DNA of 64,000 bases from Methanomassiliicoccales archaeon (GCA_013415865.1 CP058896.1:1345957-1409956), one strand, 5' to 3'; shown: positions 50,432-59,674, numbered from the stretch's first letter. The notes: generated from the sequence alone by a model not told the origin. Numbers and translations: made by a program.

Positions 50432-51094
50432 TCAGAGCGTTATGATCTCCCAGGCCACCATCAGCAATATGGCCGTAACGATGACGACCACGATGTAGAC
50501 CGGTATGTTCCATTTCACGACCTTCGAACCGTCCAAAGGAGGTATCGGTAGCAGGTTGAATATCGCCAAGAACAGGCTGAGGACGGCCAGCATGTTAAGG
50601 GCAAGCCCGAGCGTGCTATCAGAACCTATCACCAGCCAGATGGCAAGGAAAACTGTCCCGATGATGATGTTGGTCATCGGCCCCATGAGGCTTATCTGAC
50701 CGTACTGTTTCTTGGTGATCTGGCCTTGGATATATACAGCTCCCGGGGCCACAAAGAGGAAACCGAGGAACGCGGTGATGAAACCTAGCAGAAAGCCCAT
50801 GGGATACATCCTGAACTCCGCCCAGGCGCCATATCTTTGCGCGACGGCCTTGTGGCCGAGCTCGTGGATGAGGAACCCTAAAATCACCGCCGTCGCCGAG
50901 ATCGCAACGGTTATCATGAGACCATCGTATGTCCCGACGTCGGGCCACGATACGACCGTACCATAGAACAAGATGGTGAAGATCGCGGTCATCGCAATCA
51001 CAGAAATTATTATCTGCCTCACCTCATCCCGGCCGAAGCTGACCCTCCCATAACCATCTGGTATCTGAATGACGTCTACTCCGTTCAATCTCAT
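50432..51094 (-). CDS. Site-2 protease (M50) family membrane metallopeptidase
   Basis: A 220-residue protein with five or six membrane spans, the HELGH zinc motif (FLIHELGHKAVAQRYG) in the third, and the C-terminal NLLPIPPLDGSKV motif that supplies the third ligand, typical of S2P/rhomboid-like M50 proteases. It may cleave transmembrane regulators. No PDZ domain is visible. Convergent with the GlcD-type gene, sharing no overlap. Confidence 0.88.
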   Translation of the reverse strand: MRLNGVDVIQIPDGYGRVSFGRDEVRQIIISVIAMTAIFTILFYGTVVSWPDVGTYDGLMITVAISATAVILGFLIHELGHKAVAQRYGAWAEFRMYPMGFLLGFITAFLGFLFVAPGAVYIQGQITKKQYGQISLMGPMTNIIIGTVFLAIWLVIGSDSTLGLALNMLAVLSLFLAIFNLLPIPPLDGSKVVKWNIPVYIVVVIVTAILLMVAWEIITL

Positions 51095-51263
51095 CTTCTC
51101 GCTTCAAAGCACATTTCCAGAGGTCGTAGATAAACCTTCTTCGCCCGACCGACGTCTGTGTATCCTGACCTGCGCATATAATTTTCAAAAACATCGATAT
51201 CGGCCCCCGACGTTCCTATGGCATATCTTTTTGTACGGACACATTGGATAGGCGGTCCGTAAC

Positions 51264-53174
51264 ATGAACCAAAGGCTGCACGGCAAAGCGATGTTCCATT
51301 GGTGCGACGTCTGTAACACCTTGCTGCTGGAGGACACATGCTCGAAGTGCAGGACCAAGGGAAGGGAGTTCCTGGTCTCTCTTCCAGGGGACATAAGGCC
51401 TGCCCTGAGGCGGGGCCATGAGGTCGTTTCCTCTTTGTTCATGCACCACTTCGGGACCGACCATTTCCTGAGGGGAAAGCTGATCTTTCTGAACAAGATA
51501 GCCGGGGAGGACCGTTCTGACGAGATAGTGGTGGACGGTCATGTGGTCGCTGCCATGCGGTTCGACCTCAAGGAGAACGATTTCTTCCTGGAGCTCAGGG
51601 CACCAGGCTCGGCCTTTGTGAGGCCTACGGCCACGAAAGGTTTGGTGAGGGCTTCAAGGACCGAGGGCCATCTGAAGGGCAAGAAGCTCGACGCTAAGGA
51701 CCTCATTGAGGTCAAAGGTGATTTCGAAGCAGGGGACCCGTTGGTGGTCGTCGTTGGAAATATGATATGCTCGGGCGTGGCGAAGGTATCGAGCGACAGG
51801 CTGGCATCATCTGAGAAGGGAGTCCTGGTGAGGGATATCGCCCCACAAGGCCTGTCCCCATCCGGAAAGAGAACCGGAAGGGACGATTTCGTTGCTTCGA
51901 ACAAGGACCATCTTGAGAAGATGGAATCAAAGGCAGTGAGCGACATCAGATCGTTCATCGGCAACAAGAGGAAGCCCGTCTCCGTCTCGTTCAGCGGAGG
52001 GAAGGACTCCCTCGCGGCCTATGGCCTTCTGAAGAGGGCCCATGAGGATTTTGATATGATATTCATAGACACTGGTATAGAGTTCCCTGAGACAGTGCGT
52101 TACGTCAACAGGTTCGCGGAGGCGGAACATGGACGGCTCAACGTGGCGAAGGCAGGCAATGCGTTCTGGGAACAGGTCGGGCAGTTCGGGCCCCCGGCCA
52201 AGGATTTCCGTTGGTGCTGCAAGGTGTGCAAGCTGGGCCCGGTGACGGACCTCATCCAGGCAAAGTACCCACAGGGTACTATCACCGTCGAGGGGAACCG
52301 CGCCCTGGAATCGTTCAGCAGGTCAAAGATAGGTTTTGTCGAGAGCAACCCGTTCGTTCCGAACCAGACGATATTGAATCCCATCAAGGATTGGAATGCG
52401 GCCGAGGTCTGGGCGTTCATCTGGTGGAAAGGCCTCGAGTTCAATCCGCTCTATGAGGAGGACTTCGAGCGCATAGGATGTTATCTGTGCGCCTCCTGCC
52501 TGGGCTCTGAATGGAAAGAGACTGCGAGGATAGATCCAGAGCTCTATGTCAAATGGGATGAACACCTCAGGAAATGGGCGAAGACCATAGGGACGAGCGA
52601 GGATTACGCGAAGTACGGTCTCTGGAGGTGGAAGGTGTTGCCACCTAAGATGCAGAGATTGGCCGAGGAGGTCGGTCTGAAGGTACCTCAGATGCGCACG
52701 GACCGCTTGGACCTTAAGACCACAAGGGGCCTTTCTCTCTGCCTCACTGGAGGTTATTCGATGGAGGGCGTCCTTACTCTCCCAAGGAAGAGGGACTTCA
52801 CAAGGGTCGCAGAGTCTCTTAAGACAGTAGGCAAGGTCAAGCACTCCCCAGAGTTCGAGATCGCGATGGTGAAGGACAAAGAATGCACTCTCAAGGTGTT
52901 CGGAGGAGGGCAGATCGTCGCCACAGGGCCGACATCTGAGAAGACCCAGAGGTTCTTCGAGAGGGGGGTGAAGGCGCTCCTCAAGGCCCAGCTCTGCACG
53001 CGCTGCGGCATCTGTGTGAAGCAGTGCAGGCAGAGGGCGATAAGGATCGAGGACAGCCCCGTCATCGATCAGGAGAGATGCGTCCAGTGCGGCAGATGCG
53101 ACGAGGCGTGCGTCGTCGCTCACTACTACGATAAACTGGTGACGAAGAGCGGGGCACAGGGTCACACATCTTAA
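51264..53174 (+). CDS. PUA / PAPS-reductase-like / ferredoxin fusion protein
   Basis: A 636-residue fusion. In order: an N-terminal zinc ribbon (WCDVCNTLLLEDTCSKC), a PUA-like RNA-binding region (about 130-205, EIVVDGHVVAAMRF...VRDIAPQGLS), an ATP-PPi loop SFSGGKDSLAAYGLL (about 250) with WCCKVCKLGPV and CYLCASC of the PAPS-reductase fold, and two [4Fe-4S] ferredoxin motifs at the C-terminus (CTRCGICVKQC and CVQCGRCDEAC). Similar proteins occur in methanogens and may act in sulfur transfer to tRNA or cofactors. The tRNA link is suggested by the PUA domain only. Confidence 0.85.
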   Translation: MNQRLHGKAMFHWCDVCNTLLLEDTCSKCRTKGREFLVSLPGDIRPALRRGHEVVSSLFMHHFGTDHFLRGKLIFLNKIAGEDRSDEIVVDGHVVAAMRFDLKENDFFLELRAPGSAFVRPTATKGLVRASRTEGHLKGKKLDAKDLIEVKGDFEAGDPLVVVVGNMICSGVAKVSSDRLASSEKGVLVRDIAPQGLSPSGKRTGRDDFVASNKDHLEKMESKAVSDIRSFIGNKRKPVSVSFSGGKDSLAAYGLLKRAHEDFDMIFIDTGIEFPETVRYVNRFAEAEHGRLNVAKAGNAFWEQVGQFGPPAKDFRWCCKVCKLGPVTDLIQAKYPQGTITVEGNRALESFSRSKIGFVESNPFVPNQTILNPIKDWNAAEVWAFIWWKGLEFNPLYEEDFERIGCYLCASCLGSEWKETARIDPELYVKWDEHLRKWAKTIGTSEDYAKYGLWRWKVLPPKMQRLAEEVGLKVPQMRTDRLDLKTTRGLSLCLTGGYSMEGVLTLPRKRDFTRVAESLKTVGKVKHSPEFEIAMVKDKECTLKVFGGGQIVATGPTSEKTQRFFERGVKALLKAQLCTRCGICVKQCRQRAIRIEDSPVIDQERCVQCGRCDEACVVAHYYDKLVTKSGAQGHTS

Positions 53175-53203
53175 ATAGATATGCGCGCCTCAGAGGAATT
53201 CAG

Positions 53204-53926
53204 ATGGATTTTGTCATGTTGTTGGCAGGGGTGCTTGGCATAGGTCCAGCGCTCGGACTGATGTTCTTCACATTCTCTAGTTATACATATCCCAAAGTAG
53301 ACAGGCCTTTCTTTGACGATAGGAAGGTCTTTGGCATGCTCACGCTCGGTCTGGTCCTGGGGGTCATTCTGGCAACGGTCAGACTTTTCTTCAACATGGG
53401 CGACCCGGTCATAGCGGTCCTTTACGCTCTTCTGGTACAGGCCGTGATGCTCGTTATACTGATGCTCAAGCGATTCGCGCTGCGCCTGGACACGGCATTC
53501 TATGGGATGGCGTTGGGCCTCGGCATTGGGGCAACGATGGCGTTCTCATTGAGCTATCGTTCTCTGACCGATTTCCTTGACGATACCTCGATCGAGGGTT
53601 TCGCGCTCATTGCGGCCTGGTCGTTCCAGATAGTGTTCATCAACGCCTCGACCGGAGCGATCATCGGCATAGGGAGCGCGAGGGGCGAGCCATGGTATCA
53701 TTTTCTAAGGGCATTGGTCATCCAGGCAGCCTACTACCTCCTCCTCCTTCCTCTTTACAACAACCTCGAGCCGGCCATCATAGTTGTCACATTCGTCCTT
53801 GCAACGGTCTTCTCGGTGTATGTCTATTGGTACGTCCATAGGAAGGCCATACCTGACATCGTGAATGAGGCCCTGAGGAGGATGAAGAAGGAAAAGAAGA
53901 AGGTGAAATGGCAGAAAGAGGTATGA
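53204..53926 (+). CDS. Multi-span membrane protein of unknown function
   Basis: A 240-residue protein with about seven hydrophobic spans (LAGVLGIGPALGLMFFTF, MLTLGLVLGVILATVRLFF, YALLVQAVMLVILML, MALGLGIGATMAFSLSY, ALIAAWSFQIVFINASTGAIIGI, LVIQAAYYLLLLPLY, IIVVTFVLATVFSVYVY) and a basic C-terminal tail (RRMKKEKKKVKWQKEV). The spacing of polar residues is reminiscent of PrsW-type membrane proteases, but the key Glu pairs are not clear, so no function is assigned. It starts 29 nt after the PAPS-reductase gene. Confidence 0.6.
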   Translation: MDFVMLLAGVLGIGPALGLMFFTFSSYTYPKVDRPFFDDRKVFGMLTLGLVLGVILATVRLFFNMGDPVIAVLYALLVQAVMLVILMLKRFALRLDTAFYGMALGLGIGATMAFSLSYRSLTDFLDDTSIEGFALIAAWSFQIVFINASTGAIIGIGSARGEPWYHFLRALVIQAAYYLLLLPLYNNLEPAIIVVTFVLATVFSVYVYWYVHRKAIPDIVNEALRRMKKEKKKVKWQKEV

Positions 53927-53941
53927 GCCCCACTGCGGGGC
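53927..53941. terminator. GC hairpin between convergent genes
   Basis: GCCCC at 53927-53931 and GGGGC at 53937-53941 enclose a 5-nt loop right after the stop of the membrane protein gene and 25 bp from the end of pdaD, which converges. There is no U-tract in either direction, so it is only a candidate transcription terminator or mRNA 3' end structure. Confidence 0.3.
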
Positions 53942-53966
53942 CTATCGACAAAATTGGCAACGGGTT

Positions 53967-54437
53967 TCAGAACTCTACGAAGACCAAAGCGCCCAGGCAT
54001 GTGCCATAATGGTCCATCGGGATCGATAGCTCCTCCATGGCATAATTGATCCTGTTAAGCTCGACATCGCGTAGGTTAGCCATCTCGTTCATCTTCCACT
54101 CCAGGACCTCCTTCAATGCCTTTTTGGTACCGTGCATGTGGCCCTCGGCGACGTACCCTCCTTGTCCGTCCTTCCTTGTGGCATAGGCTATGCCTGCAGA
54201 GATCATCTCGCCCTCTCCCCCTCGCATCTGGGCGAGGACGCAATGAGTGATGGCGCCCATCGGCAGCTCTCGCGGGGCCACCTTCCTTGCACCGATCGGA
54301 AGGATAGAAGAGACAGAGACGAGATTGAGCTCACCTATTTTGGCCTTCATCAAGGCCTGGTCGAACGCGTTGAGGTCAGAGACCTTGCTCACGGCGGATC
54401 CTGACGTGACGAAGAACTTCTTTGGGACTAGGTTCAT
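53967..54437 (-). CDS. pdaD: Pyruvoyl-dependent arginine decarboxylase
   Basis: A 156-residue self-cleaving enzyme. The processing site is SVSSILP: cleavage between Ser43 and Ser44 turns Ser44 into the pyruvoyl group. Other conserved parts are GSAVSKVSDLNAFDQALMKAKI, LPMGAITHCVLAQMRGGEGEMISAG and HYGTCLGALVF. It makes agmatine from arginine for polyamines, and agmatine is also needed to modify tRNA-Ile2. It follows the V4R-DUF835 gene by 56 bp on the same strand. Confidence 0.95.
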   Translation of the reverse strand: MNLVPKKFFVTSGSAVSKVSDLNAFDQALMKAKIGELNLVSVSSILPIGARKVAPRELPMGAITHCVLAQMRGGEGEMISAGIAYATRKDGQGGYVAEGHMHGTKKALKEVLEWKMNEMANLRDVELNRINYAMEELSIPMDHYGTCLGALVFVEF

Positions 54438-54493
54438 CGTGCGAAGTAAATTGATGTTGCGATTTAAGGATTTGCCCAGGATCCATTTTCAGC

Positions 54494-55432
54494 TCAGACG
54501 CTCTTCAGCTCTCTCTCCAGAAGGGCGACCTCCTTCTGGTTCATCGTATTGGGGCTTATAGGCAGGAGAAGGATCCCATCCGTTGTCGAGACGTTCTCGT
54601 TAAGCAGCTGAACGAACTTCAGCACCTTGACAAAGTTGTTCTGGCTTATGAGGTACTCGATCCCGCTCAATAGGACGATGGCCTTAGGCGTGGTATCAAG
54701 GAAGTTCTTGACCTCGCTGTAGATGAGCGGTATGTTGGTGGGCTCCCTTGTATATTTCTTCTCTCTCTCGAAGGACAGCCAAAGGAACGGTATGTGGTCG
54801 ATGCCATACTTCTTCTTGATCTTCTCCGGGTACTCTCTGGCTATGATCATCCCTCTCCGTCCCAATGACACCTGCTCAAGGAATATCTCGTAGGCCTGTG
54901 CGGTGTCGTCCATCTGCATAAGGTACGAATTACCGTCGACGAGGATATGCTTCTTTTCTGGACGGAAGGTCATCTTCGGCTCATCGTCCGGGAAAGCCAC
55001 CGAGGGTGTCAGGATGTGCACGCAACGTAACGCTCCATCGGACATGCAAGAGACCTCCTTGGAATCGTAGCGCCTCTTGACCAGCGTTGAAATGATACCA
55101 GTGAGGTACCCTCTTGTGAAGTCGCAGGTGTGGCCGTTGTTCGCCTCGACAGATTCCCCGAAGGTAATGACCATCTCGCTCTCGGTGATGAGGTCGATCT
55201 CTATCCTGCTGAGCCCGGTCTCGGACCATATCTGCTTCAGGACGTCCTTTAAGCCGTCGATGCCATCACAATCGATTCCCAAGGTCCTTACCAGACCCAC
55301 ACCGCACCTGTAACCGAACCGTTCGAGCGTCTCAGGCGACGTGGCACCCTCAATGAGGTCCAGCTCTTCCCTGAGGTCCCTCAGGGCAGAACCGGGCATG
55401 ACAAAGAACGGACGGGCCTTCCTCTCCATCAA
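54494..55432 (-). CDS. V4R-DUF835 domain protein coupled to small GTPase
   Basis: A 312-residue protein. The N-terminal ~150 residues resemble a V4R small-molecule-binding domain (GATSPETLERFGYRCGVGLVRTLG, TCDFTRGYLTGIISTLVKRRYDSKEVSCMSDGALRCVHIL). The C-terminal ~140 form DUF835 (YLMQMDDTAQAYEIFLEQVSLGRRGMIIAREYPEKI, AIVLLSGIEYLISQNNFVKVLKF), a RecA-like module common in Thermoplasmatota and methanogens. Its ATG overlaps the stop of the GTPase gene (ATGA), so both are probably one signalling unit. Confidence 0.78.
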   Translation of the reverse strand: MMERKARPFFVMPGSALRDLREELDLIEGATSPETLERFGYRCGVGLVRTLGIDCDGIDGLKDVLKQIWSETGLSRIEIDLITESEMVITFGESVEANNGHTCDFTRGYLTGIISTLVKRRYDSKEVSCMSDGALRCVHILTPSVAFPDDEPKMTFRPEKKHILVDGNSYLMQMDDTAQAYEIFLEQVSLGRRGMIIAREYPEKIKKKYGIDHIPFLWLSFEREKKYTREPTNIPLIYSEVKNFLDTTPKAIVLLSGIEYLISQNNFVKVLKFVQLLNENVSTTDGILLLPISPNTMNQKEVALLERELKSV

Positions 55433-55938
55433 CAGCCACCTACCATCTTCTTTGCCATCATGGCGAAGGCCTCGTTGACCCCCTCACCTGTCTTGGCGCT
55501 CGTAAATATGAACGGGTTCCCGACGAGCGATTCGATCTCTTTCATTTTCTGCTCTGAGACGGTGATCGGAAGGTCTTTCTTGTTCGCCAAGGGAATTATC
55601 GGTATGTCCCCGACCACGTCATTAAGGTCCTTTATCCAATCTGCGAGCCTATCTAGGGTCTCGGGCCTGGTCACATCGCAGACGACGAAGGCCCCATTGC
55701 TCCCAGAATAATAAGTTGAATGCAACGAGACCTGCGATTTTTGACCTAGGATATCCCAGATCATCATCGTCAGCTCGATGTCGTCCACCACGGTCACCTT
55801 CTTAGTGACCTTGGCACCGAAGGTCTGCAGATAATCATCTGAGAATACATCTAATACATATCTCCTGACAAGGCTTGTCTTGCCGACAGCGCCCTCGCCA
55901 AGGAGGCTGACCTTCTTGATGAACTTGCGCTTCTGCAT
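55429..55938 (-). CDS. Rab/Ras-like small GTPase
   Basis: A 169-residue GTPase with full eukaryote-like motifs: P-loop GEGAVGKTS (14-22), switch I Thr39 (QTFGAK), switch II WDILGQ (61-66, with Gln66 in the Ras Gln61 position), NKKD (119-122) and TSAK (146-149). The C-terminus ends Gly-Gly-Cys, like Rab tails that are lipid-modified in eukaryotes. It is upstream of, and overlaps, a V4R-DUF835 gene. Small Rab-like GTPases of archaea are often paired with roadblock or sensor proteins. A role in sensing or cell polarity is plausible but not established. Confidence 0.88.
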   Translation of the reverse strand: MQKRKFIKKVSLLGEGAVGKTSLVRRYVLDVFSDDYLQTFGAKVTKKVTVVDDIELTMMIWDILGQKSQVSLHSTYYSGSNGAFVVCDVTRPETLDRLADWIKDLNDVVGDIPIIPLANKKDLPITVSEQKMKEIESLVGNPFIFTSAKTGEGVNEAFAMMAKKMVGGC

Positions 55939-56026
55939 CCCAGTGGTTACAACGGTTACGGTAAATATAAGGATTTACGTATCAAATCCAGCAGATGATA
56001 AATCCTTGAACCTCCCGTGGTTCATC

Positions 56027-56803
56027 TCACCCATATAGGAAGGACGTGTCCGCAGGCTTCTTCGGCTGCTTCATGCTCTCGATCGCGGCCTTCATCCCCT
56101 CCTCTATGGACTCAGCCTCCTTCAGCAGCGGAACTGGGTCGATCTTCAGCTCGGGCAGCATCTTGCCGATTATCTCCAGGAGCTTCGCCGCCCCCCTTGC
56201 GTCAGGTATCTCGGCCTTGGCAGGCCCCAGGAGACAGATCACATCGGTGTTGAGCCTCTCGCCCTCGGCCAATAACATACCAGATATCCCAGTGACCATG
56301 CCCTCTTGCATCGCTCTTATCTGGTAACTATCCATTATCTCCCTGGTCCTTTGTGAGGTGCCGATACCAAGCGGCTGTACCTCATCCCCAGGAGCGTTGA
56401 TACCTTCCAACGTTACGATATAATCGACGCCCTTGTGTTTCCCCCATTCGATTATAACATCAGCGAGCCTCCTGATGAGCTCAGGTTTTGGCATGAACTC
56501 AGCAAGTATTACGACTATCTGATCGCATCTTTCACCCCCCAGCCCATCGCAGGACCTCTTCCCTGCATAGATCCTTACTGGATGCGTCGGTATGCCGTCC
56601 TGCAAGATCGCATAGGGCGGGAAATCATCTGAAACTATGGTCGCAATCCTTTCAAGTTTCATGGTCCGGACCATGTAATTCGCGGCGATGGAGCTGACAA
56701 GTCCGATGCTTGGAAATGCCACGACCAAGATGCAATTCGACAGATGAGCGTCCTTGAACTCATGCAGGAACATCCCGCCATAATCCACAATGTGCGCGCC
56801 CAT
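56027..56803 (-). CDS. PAC2-family protein (proteasome assembly chaperone-like) with HbYX tail
   Basis: About 258 aa of the ATP-grasp/PAC2 superfamily: VAFPSIGLVSSIAANYMVR, VSDDFPPYAILQDGIPTHPVRIYAG, VVILAEFMPKPELI, LEGINAPGD and GISGMLLAEGE. The last three residues, Leu-Tyr-Gly, form a HbYX motif (hydrophobic-Tyr-any) like those by which proteasome regulators PbaA/PAC dock on 20S rings. The frame extends to 56857, but MGAHIVDYGG at 56803 is preferred because a TATA-like box lies about 40 nt upstream. Confidence 0.82.
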   Translation of the reverse strand: MGAHIVDYGGMFLHEFKDAHLSNCILVVAFPSIGLVSSIAANYMVRTMKLERIATIVSDDFPPYAILQDGIPTHPVRIYAGKRSCDGLGGERCDQIVVILAEFMPKPELIRRLADVIIEWGKHKGVDYIVTLEGINAPGDEVQPLGIGTSQRTREIMDSYQIRAMQEGMVTGISGMLLAEGERLNTDVICLLGPAKAEIPDARGAAKLLEIIGKMLPELKIDPVPLLKEAESIEEGMKAAIESMKQPKKPADTSFLYG

Positions 56804-56917
56804 ATTCCTCACTAATTGATGGTTACCGGCATCCCTTGATATAAAATAAGATGTCAATTATCTTATTCTTGGCTCAAAGCTAAGAAATATCTTACCGCGT
56901 GATACACTGTCGTGGTC

Positions 56918-58189
56918 ATGGAAAAGATAACTATCCATCAAACTGACGGTGGTATCCCTGTAATATCTGAGAGGACGCCATATTTCAGATCGGCAGCGAT
57001 CTCCGTCAACGTCCTTGTGGGATCGAGGGACGAGGATAAGGAAAAATGCGGGATAGCGCACCTTTTGGAGCACATAATGTTCAAGGGGACCAAGGACCAA
57101 AGCGCCAAGCAGATAGCTGATATGATCGAGGGCGCGGGCGGCGAGCTGAACGGCTTTACCACGAAGGAGCTCACATCATATCATGTATTCTCATTGGACG
57201 AGACTATAGATGTCGCGGAGGGCCTGCTCACCGACATGATGCTCCACGCCTTGATCGATGATGAGCATGTCGATCTTGAGAAAAGTGTGGTCACGCAGGA
57301 GATCAGCATGTTGGAGGACGAACCAGAGGAGTTCGCAGGCGTCCTCCTTGACCGAACGGCATGGCGCGGGCATCCTATGTCATATCCTGAGGCAGGGAAC
57401 ATAGAAGGGGTCAGGTCCATCACTCCAGACGATCTTCGCGCCTTTTATGAAAGGCATTATCGAAGGCCAAACGTCTTCATCGTCGCATGCGGGAACATTG
57501 ATGTTGGTCAGGTGAACAGATGGGCATCAATGAGCTTTGACGGCATCCCCCGGTCAAAGGACGTCAGGAAAAGGACCCCTCCGAGGTTCCATTCCTCAAT
57601 AAACGTTTTCCCTAAGGAAGGGGAGCAGGTATATGTTGATATGGGGTTCCCATCTTACGCCGCAAGCCATGAGAACAGGCATGCCGCCTCGCTCGCAGCC
57701 ATCATATTAGGGGCCGGCACGAGCTCAAGATTATATCAGCGTATAAGAGAGGAAGAGGGGCTGGTCTATCAGATCCATATGTTCCCGCAGACATACAGTG
57801 ATTGTGGTCTTATAGAGACCTACTTCTCATCATCTGTCGAGAATGCGGAGAAGGTTGTGAACCTTTTCGCAGAGGAGATCAGGGAGTTCAAGACCGAAGG
57901 TCTGAACCGTGGCGAGCTTGAAAGGGCCAAGCGATGGGTCAAAGGCATGTTCGTAAGGAAGCTGGAGAGCTCAGAGAACAGGATGTATTGGCTTGCAGAG
58001 AGCTACACCCTCACCGGTAAGGTGAAGACAATAACCGAGATGATAGAGGAGTTCAACAAGGTGACAGAAGAAGCGGTGCTCCAGGCCGCCGATGACCTGA
58101 TGAAGGTCAGCAAATTCTGCGTGGCGCTACATGGGCCAGAGAAAGAATGTAAACAGCTGGCAATGAAGATGAAAGGGATGGACTTCTAA
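56918..58189 (+). CDS. M16-family zinc metallopeptidase
   Basis: About 424 aa, pitrilysin type. The inverted zinc motif HLLEHIMFKGT (HxxEH) is followed by GGELNGFTTKELTSYHVFS, the further Glu in the M16 active site and GNIDVGQVNRWASMSF. A single M16 unit of this length forms dimers or acts with a partner chain. It resembles mitochondrial-processing-type peptidases. Start at the ATG 56918; a GTG at 56912 is also open. Divergent from the PAC2 gene. Confidence 0.9.
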   Translation: MEKITIHQTDGGIPVISERTPYFRSAAISVNVLVGSRDEDKEKCGIAHLLEHIMFKGTKDQSAKQIADMIEGAGGELNGFTTKELTSYHVFSLDETIDVAEGLLTDMMLHALIDDEHVDLEKSVVTQEISMLEDEPEEFAGVLLDRTAWRGHPMSYPEAGNIEGVRSITPDDLRAFYERHYRRPNVFIVACGNIDVGQVNRWASMSFDGIPRSKDVRKRTPPRFHSSINVFPKEGEQVYVDMGFPSYAASHENRHAASLAAIILGAGTSSRLYQRIREEEGLVYQIHMFPQTYSDCGLIETYFSSSVENAEKVVNLFAEEIREFKTEGLNRGELERAKRWVKGMFVRKLESSENRMYWLAESYTLTGKVKTITEMIEEFNKVTEEAVLQAADDLMKVSKFCVALHGPEKECKQLAMKMKGMDF

Positions 58190-58192
58190 ACC

Positions 58193-58663
58193 TCAGACCT
58201 CCTTTCCCTCTACAAGGTCCAGGACGGTCTGTACCGCCTCCGGGATGGCAGACTCCACCTCGGGCGTCATCCTGTCGCTCACGGTCCAAACGTCATTGAC
58301 CTCGACGGCGACGAAAACGACCTCCTTAGGGAAACGTTGCGGTTCCAATTGTCTTCCTAAGGCTATGGTGGTACCGATGTTCACCTCGTGAGGGTTCACA
58401 CCGTGCACCGTCGCCTCAAGACTGTCCTCGCCAAGGACCATGACCTTACCAGGCGGAAAGGCCCCGGTAAGGATCGCATCTACAACGATGACCCTTTCAT
58501 GGTCCAACATGACCTCGATCAGGTCCAGCCCGCTGACGCTCGCTTCTTCGAGGTCGACGCCGCGGACATCCATCTTCCTGAGCTCATTCACCACTCGGAA
58601 CCCGAGGGCGTCATCGGTCACGAACGGGCTGCCTATTCCAAGGACTAGGACCGGGGCCTTCAT
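58193..58663 (-). CDS. Hydrogenase maturation protease family
   Basis: About 156 aa of the HyaD/HycI fold. VLVLGIGSPFVTDDALGFRVVNELR carries the metal-binding acidic pair; GLDLIEVMLDHERVIVVDAILTG supplies a third ligand. It should trim the C-terminus of a [NiFe]-hydrogenase large subunit after metal insertion. No hydrogenase is in the window. The frame extends to 58834, but MKAPVLVL at 58663 is the family start. Divergent from the LysR-type regulator and converging with the M16 gene. Confidence 0.85.
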   Translation of the reverse strand: MKAPVLVLGIGSPFVTDDALGFRVVNELRKMDVRGVDLEEASVSGLDLIEVMLDHERVIVVDAILTGAFPPGKVMVLGEDSLEATVHGVNPHEVNIGTTIALGRQLEPQRFPKEVVFVAVEVNDVWTVSDRMTPEVESAIPEAVQTVLDLVEGKEV

Positions 58664-58781
58664 CGGATGACCTCGAACGTGCCTGCAGTAAAAAGGGTTT
58701 CTATCAATGCATCGCTTAAAAATTGCTGCGGCCGTAGAGTTCTGAAATCTGATATATAACCGGTCGAAGTTATTCATTCCC

Positions 58782-59591
58782 GTGAAGCTGGAACCGGCCG
58801 TCGCGCTCGTAGTCAACGACAGGTCCCTGACCACCCATCAGCTCGAGGTCATCGAGGCCATATACGAGACCGGCAGCCAGAAGGCCGCGGCAAAGAGATT
58901 GGGCATCTCGACGCCAGTGCTGCACAGATATCTACATCAGGTCGAGGCGAAGGTGGGGATGGAGCTTGTCAGGGCAGGGCCCAAAGGGACGGTGCTGAAT
59001 TCTACCGGGGAGGAGATCGCTAAAGAGTTCATCGCGCTCAAGGCAAAGCTGAGGCAAACTGGCAAGGTCGTTGTCGGCTGCACCGTCATCACAGAGGAGC
59101 TGGTCCTGTCCGCCCTTTCCTCGGTCATCGGGCCAGAGGACTATGACCTCATCATATCGACCGATGAAAGGAACATGAGGGACTTCAAGGCCAGGATGAT
59201 GGACCTGGTGGTGCTCGACGACCCTCTTTATGCTTATGACATGGACGATATTCTTTGGGAAGAGGTCGCCGAGGACCGCATGCTACATGTGGAAAGGGGC
59301 CTGGCCTATGGGGTATATCAGTTCGGCGCACAGCGCATCGGTTTCAGGTACCTGGACACAAAAGGTGTGCAATATCGCTTGGAGAGGAAGGAGCACTCCC
59401 TATCATCATTGATCAGGTCCAACATGAGCTTTTTCGTCAATGAGAGCCTTGCCATGAGGAAAGGCCTGGACCTCAAGAGTTCGACAGACCCCGACCTTCT
59501 GAAGCATAAGATCTTGGCCGTCTATTGGTCAGAATCCCCCAAGATTAATATGCTGTTGAGGGAGATGTCAAAACGGACACTTCGAAATTGA
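58782..59591 (+). CDS. LysR/ModE-like transcriptional regulator
   Basis: A 269-residue protein with an N-terminal LysR-type winged helix (LTTHQLEVIEAIYETGSQKAAAKRLGISTPVLHRYLHQVEAKVG) and a C-terminal ligand-binding-like region with VVVGCTVITEELVLSALSSVIGPEDYDLIIST. It starts with GTG at 58782, 25 nt after a TATA box (ATATATAA, 58752-58759), so the mRNA would be leaderless. It precedes hdrC and is divergent from a hydrogenase maturation protease, so it may respond to an energy-metabolism signal. Confidence 0.78.
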   Translation: MKLEPAVALVVNDRSLTTHQLEVIEAIYETGSQKAAAKRLGISTPVLHRYLHQVEAKVGMELVRAGPKGTVLNSTGEEIAKEFIALKAKLRQTGKVVVGCTVITEELVLSALSSVIGPEDYDLIISTDERNMRDFKARMMDLVVLDDPLYAYDMDDILWEEVAEDRMLHVERGLAYGVYQFGAQRIGFRYLDTKGVQYRLERKEHSLSSLIRSNMSFFVNESLAMRKGLDLKSSTDPDLLKHKILAVYWSESPKINMLLREMSKRTLRN

Positions 59592-59674
59592 ATTACCTAT
59601 TAAGGTAATATACGAAGGTTCGTTGTAATCTATTAATATAACCTGATCCACGGTGCCGAGGCAGGTGGAAAGAA

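Noticed and set aside
53204-53926. Assignment of the membrane protein as a PrsW protease.
   Set aside because: The expected conserved glutamate and histidine motifs were not found, so it is left unassigned.
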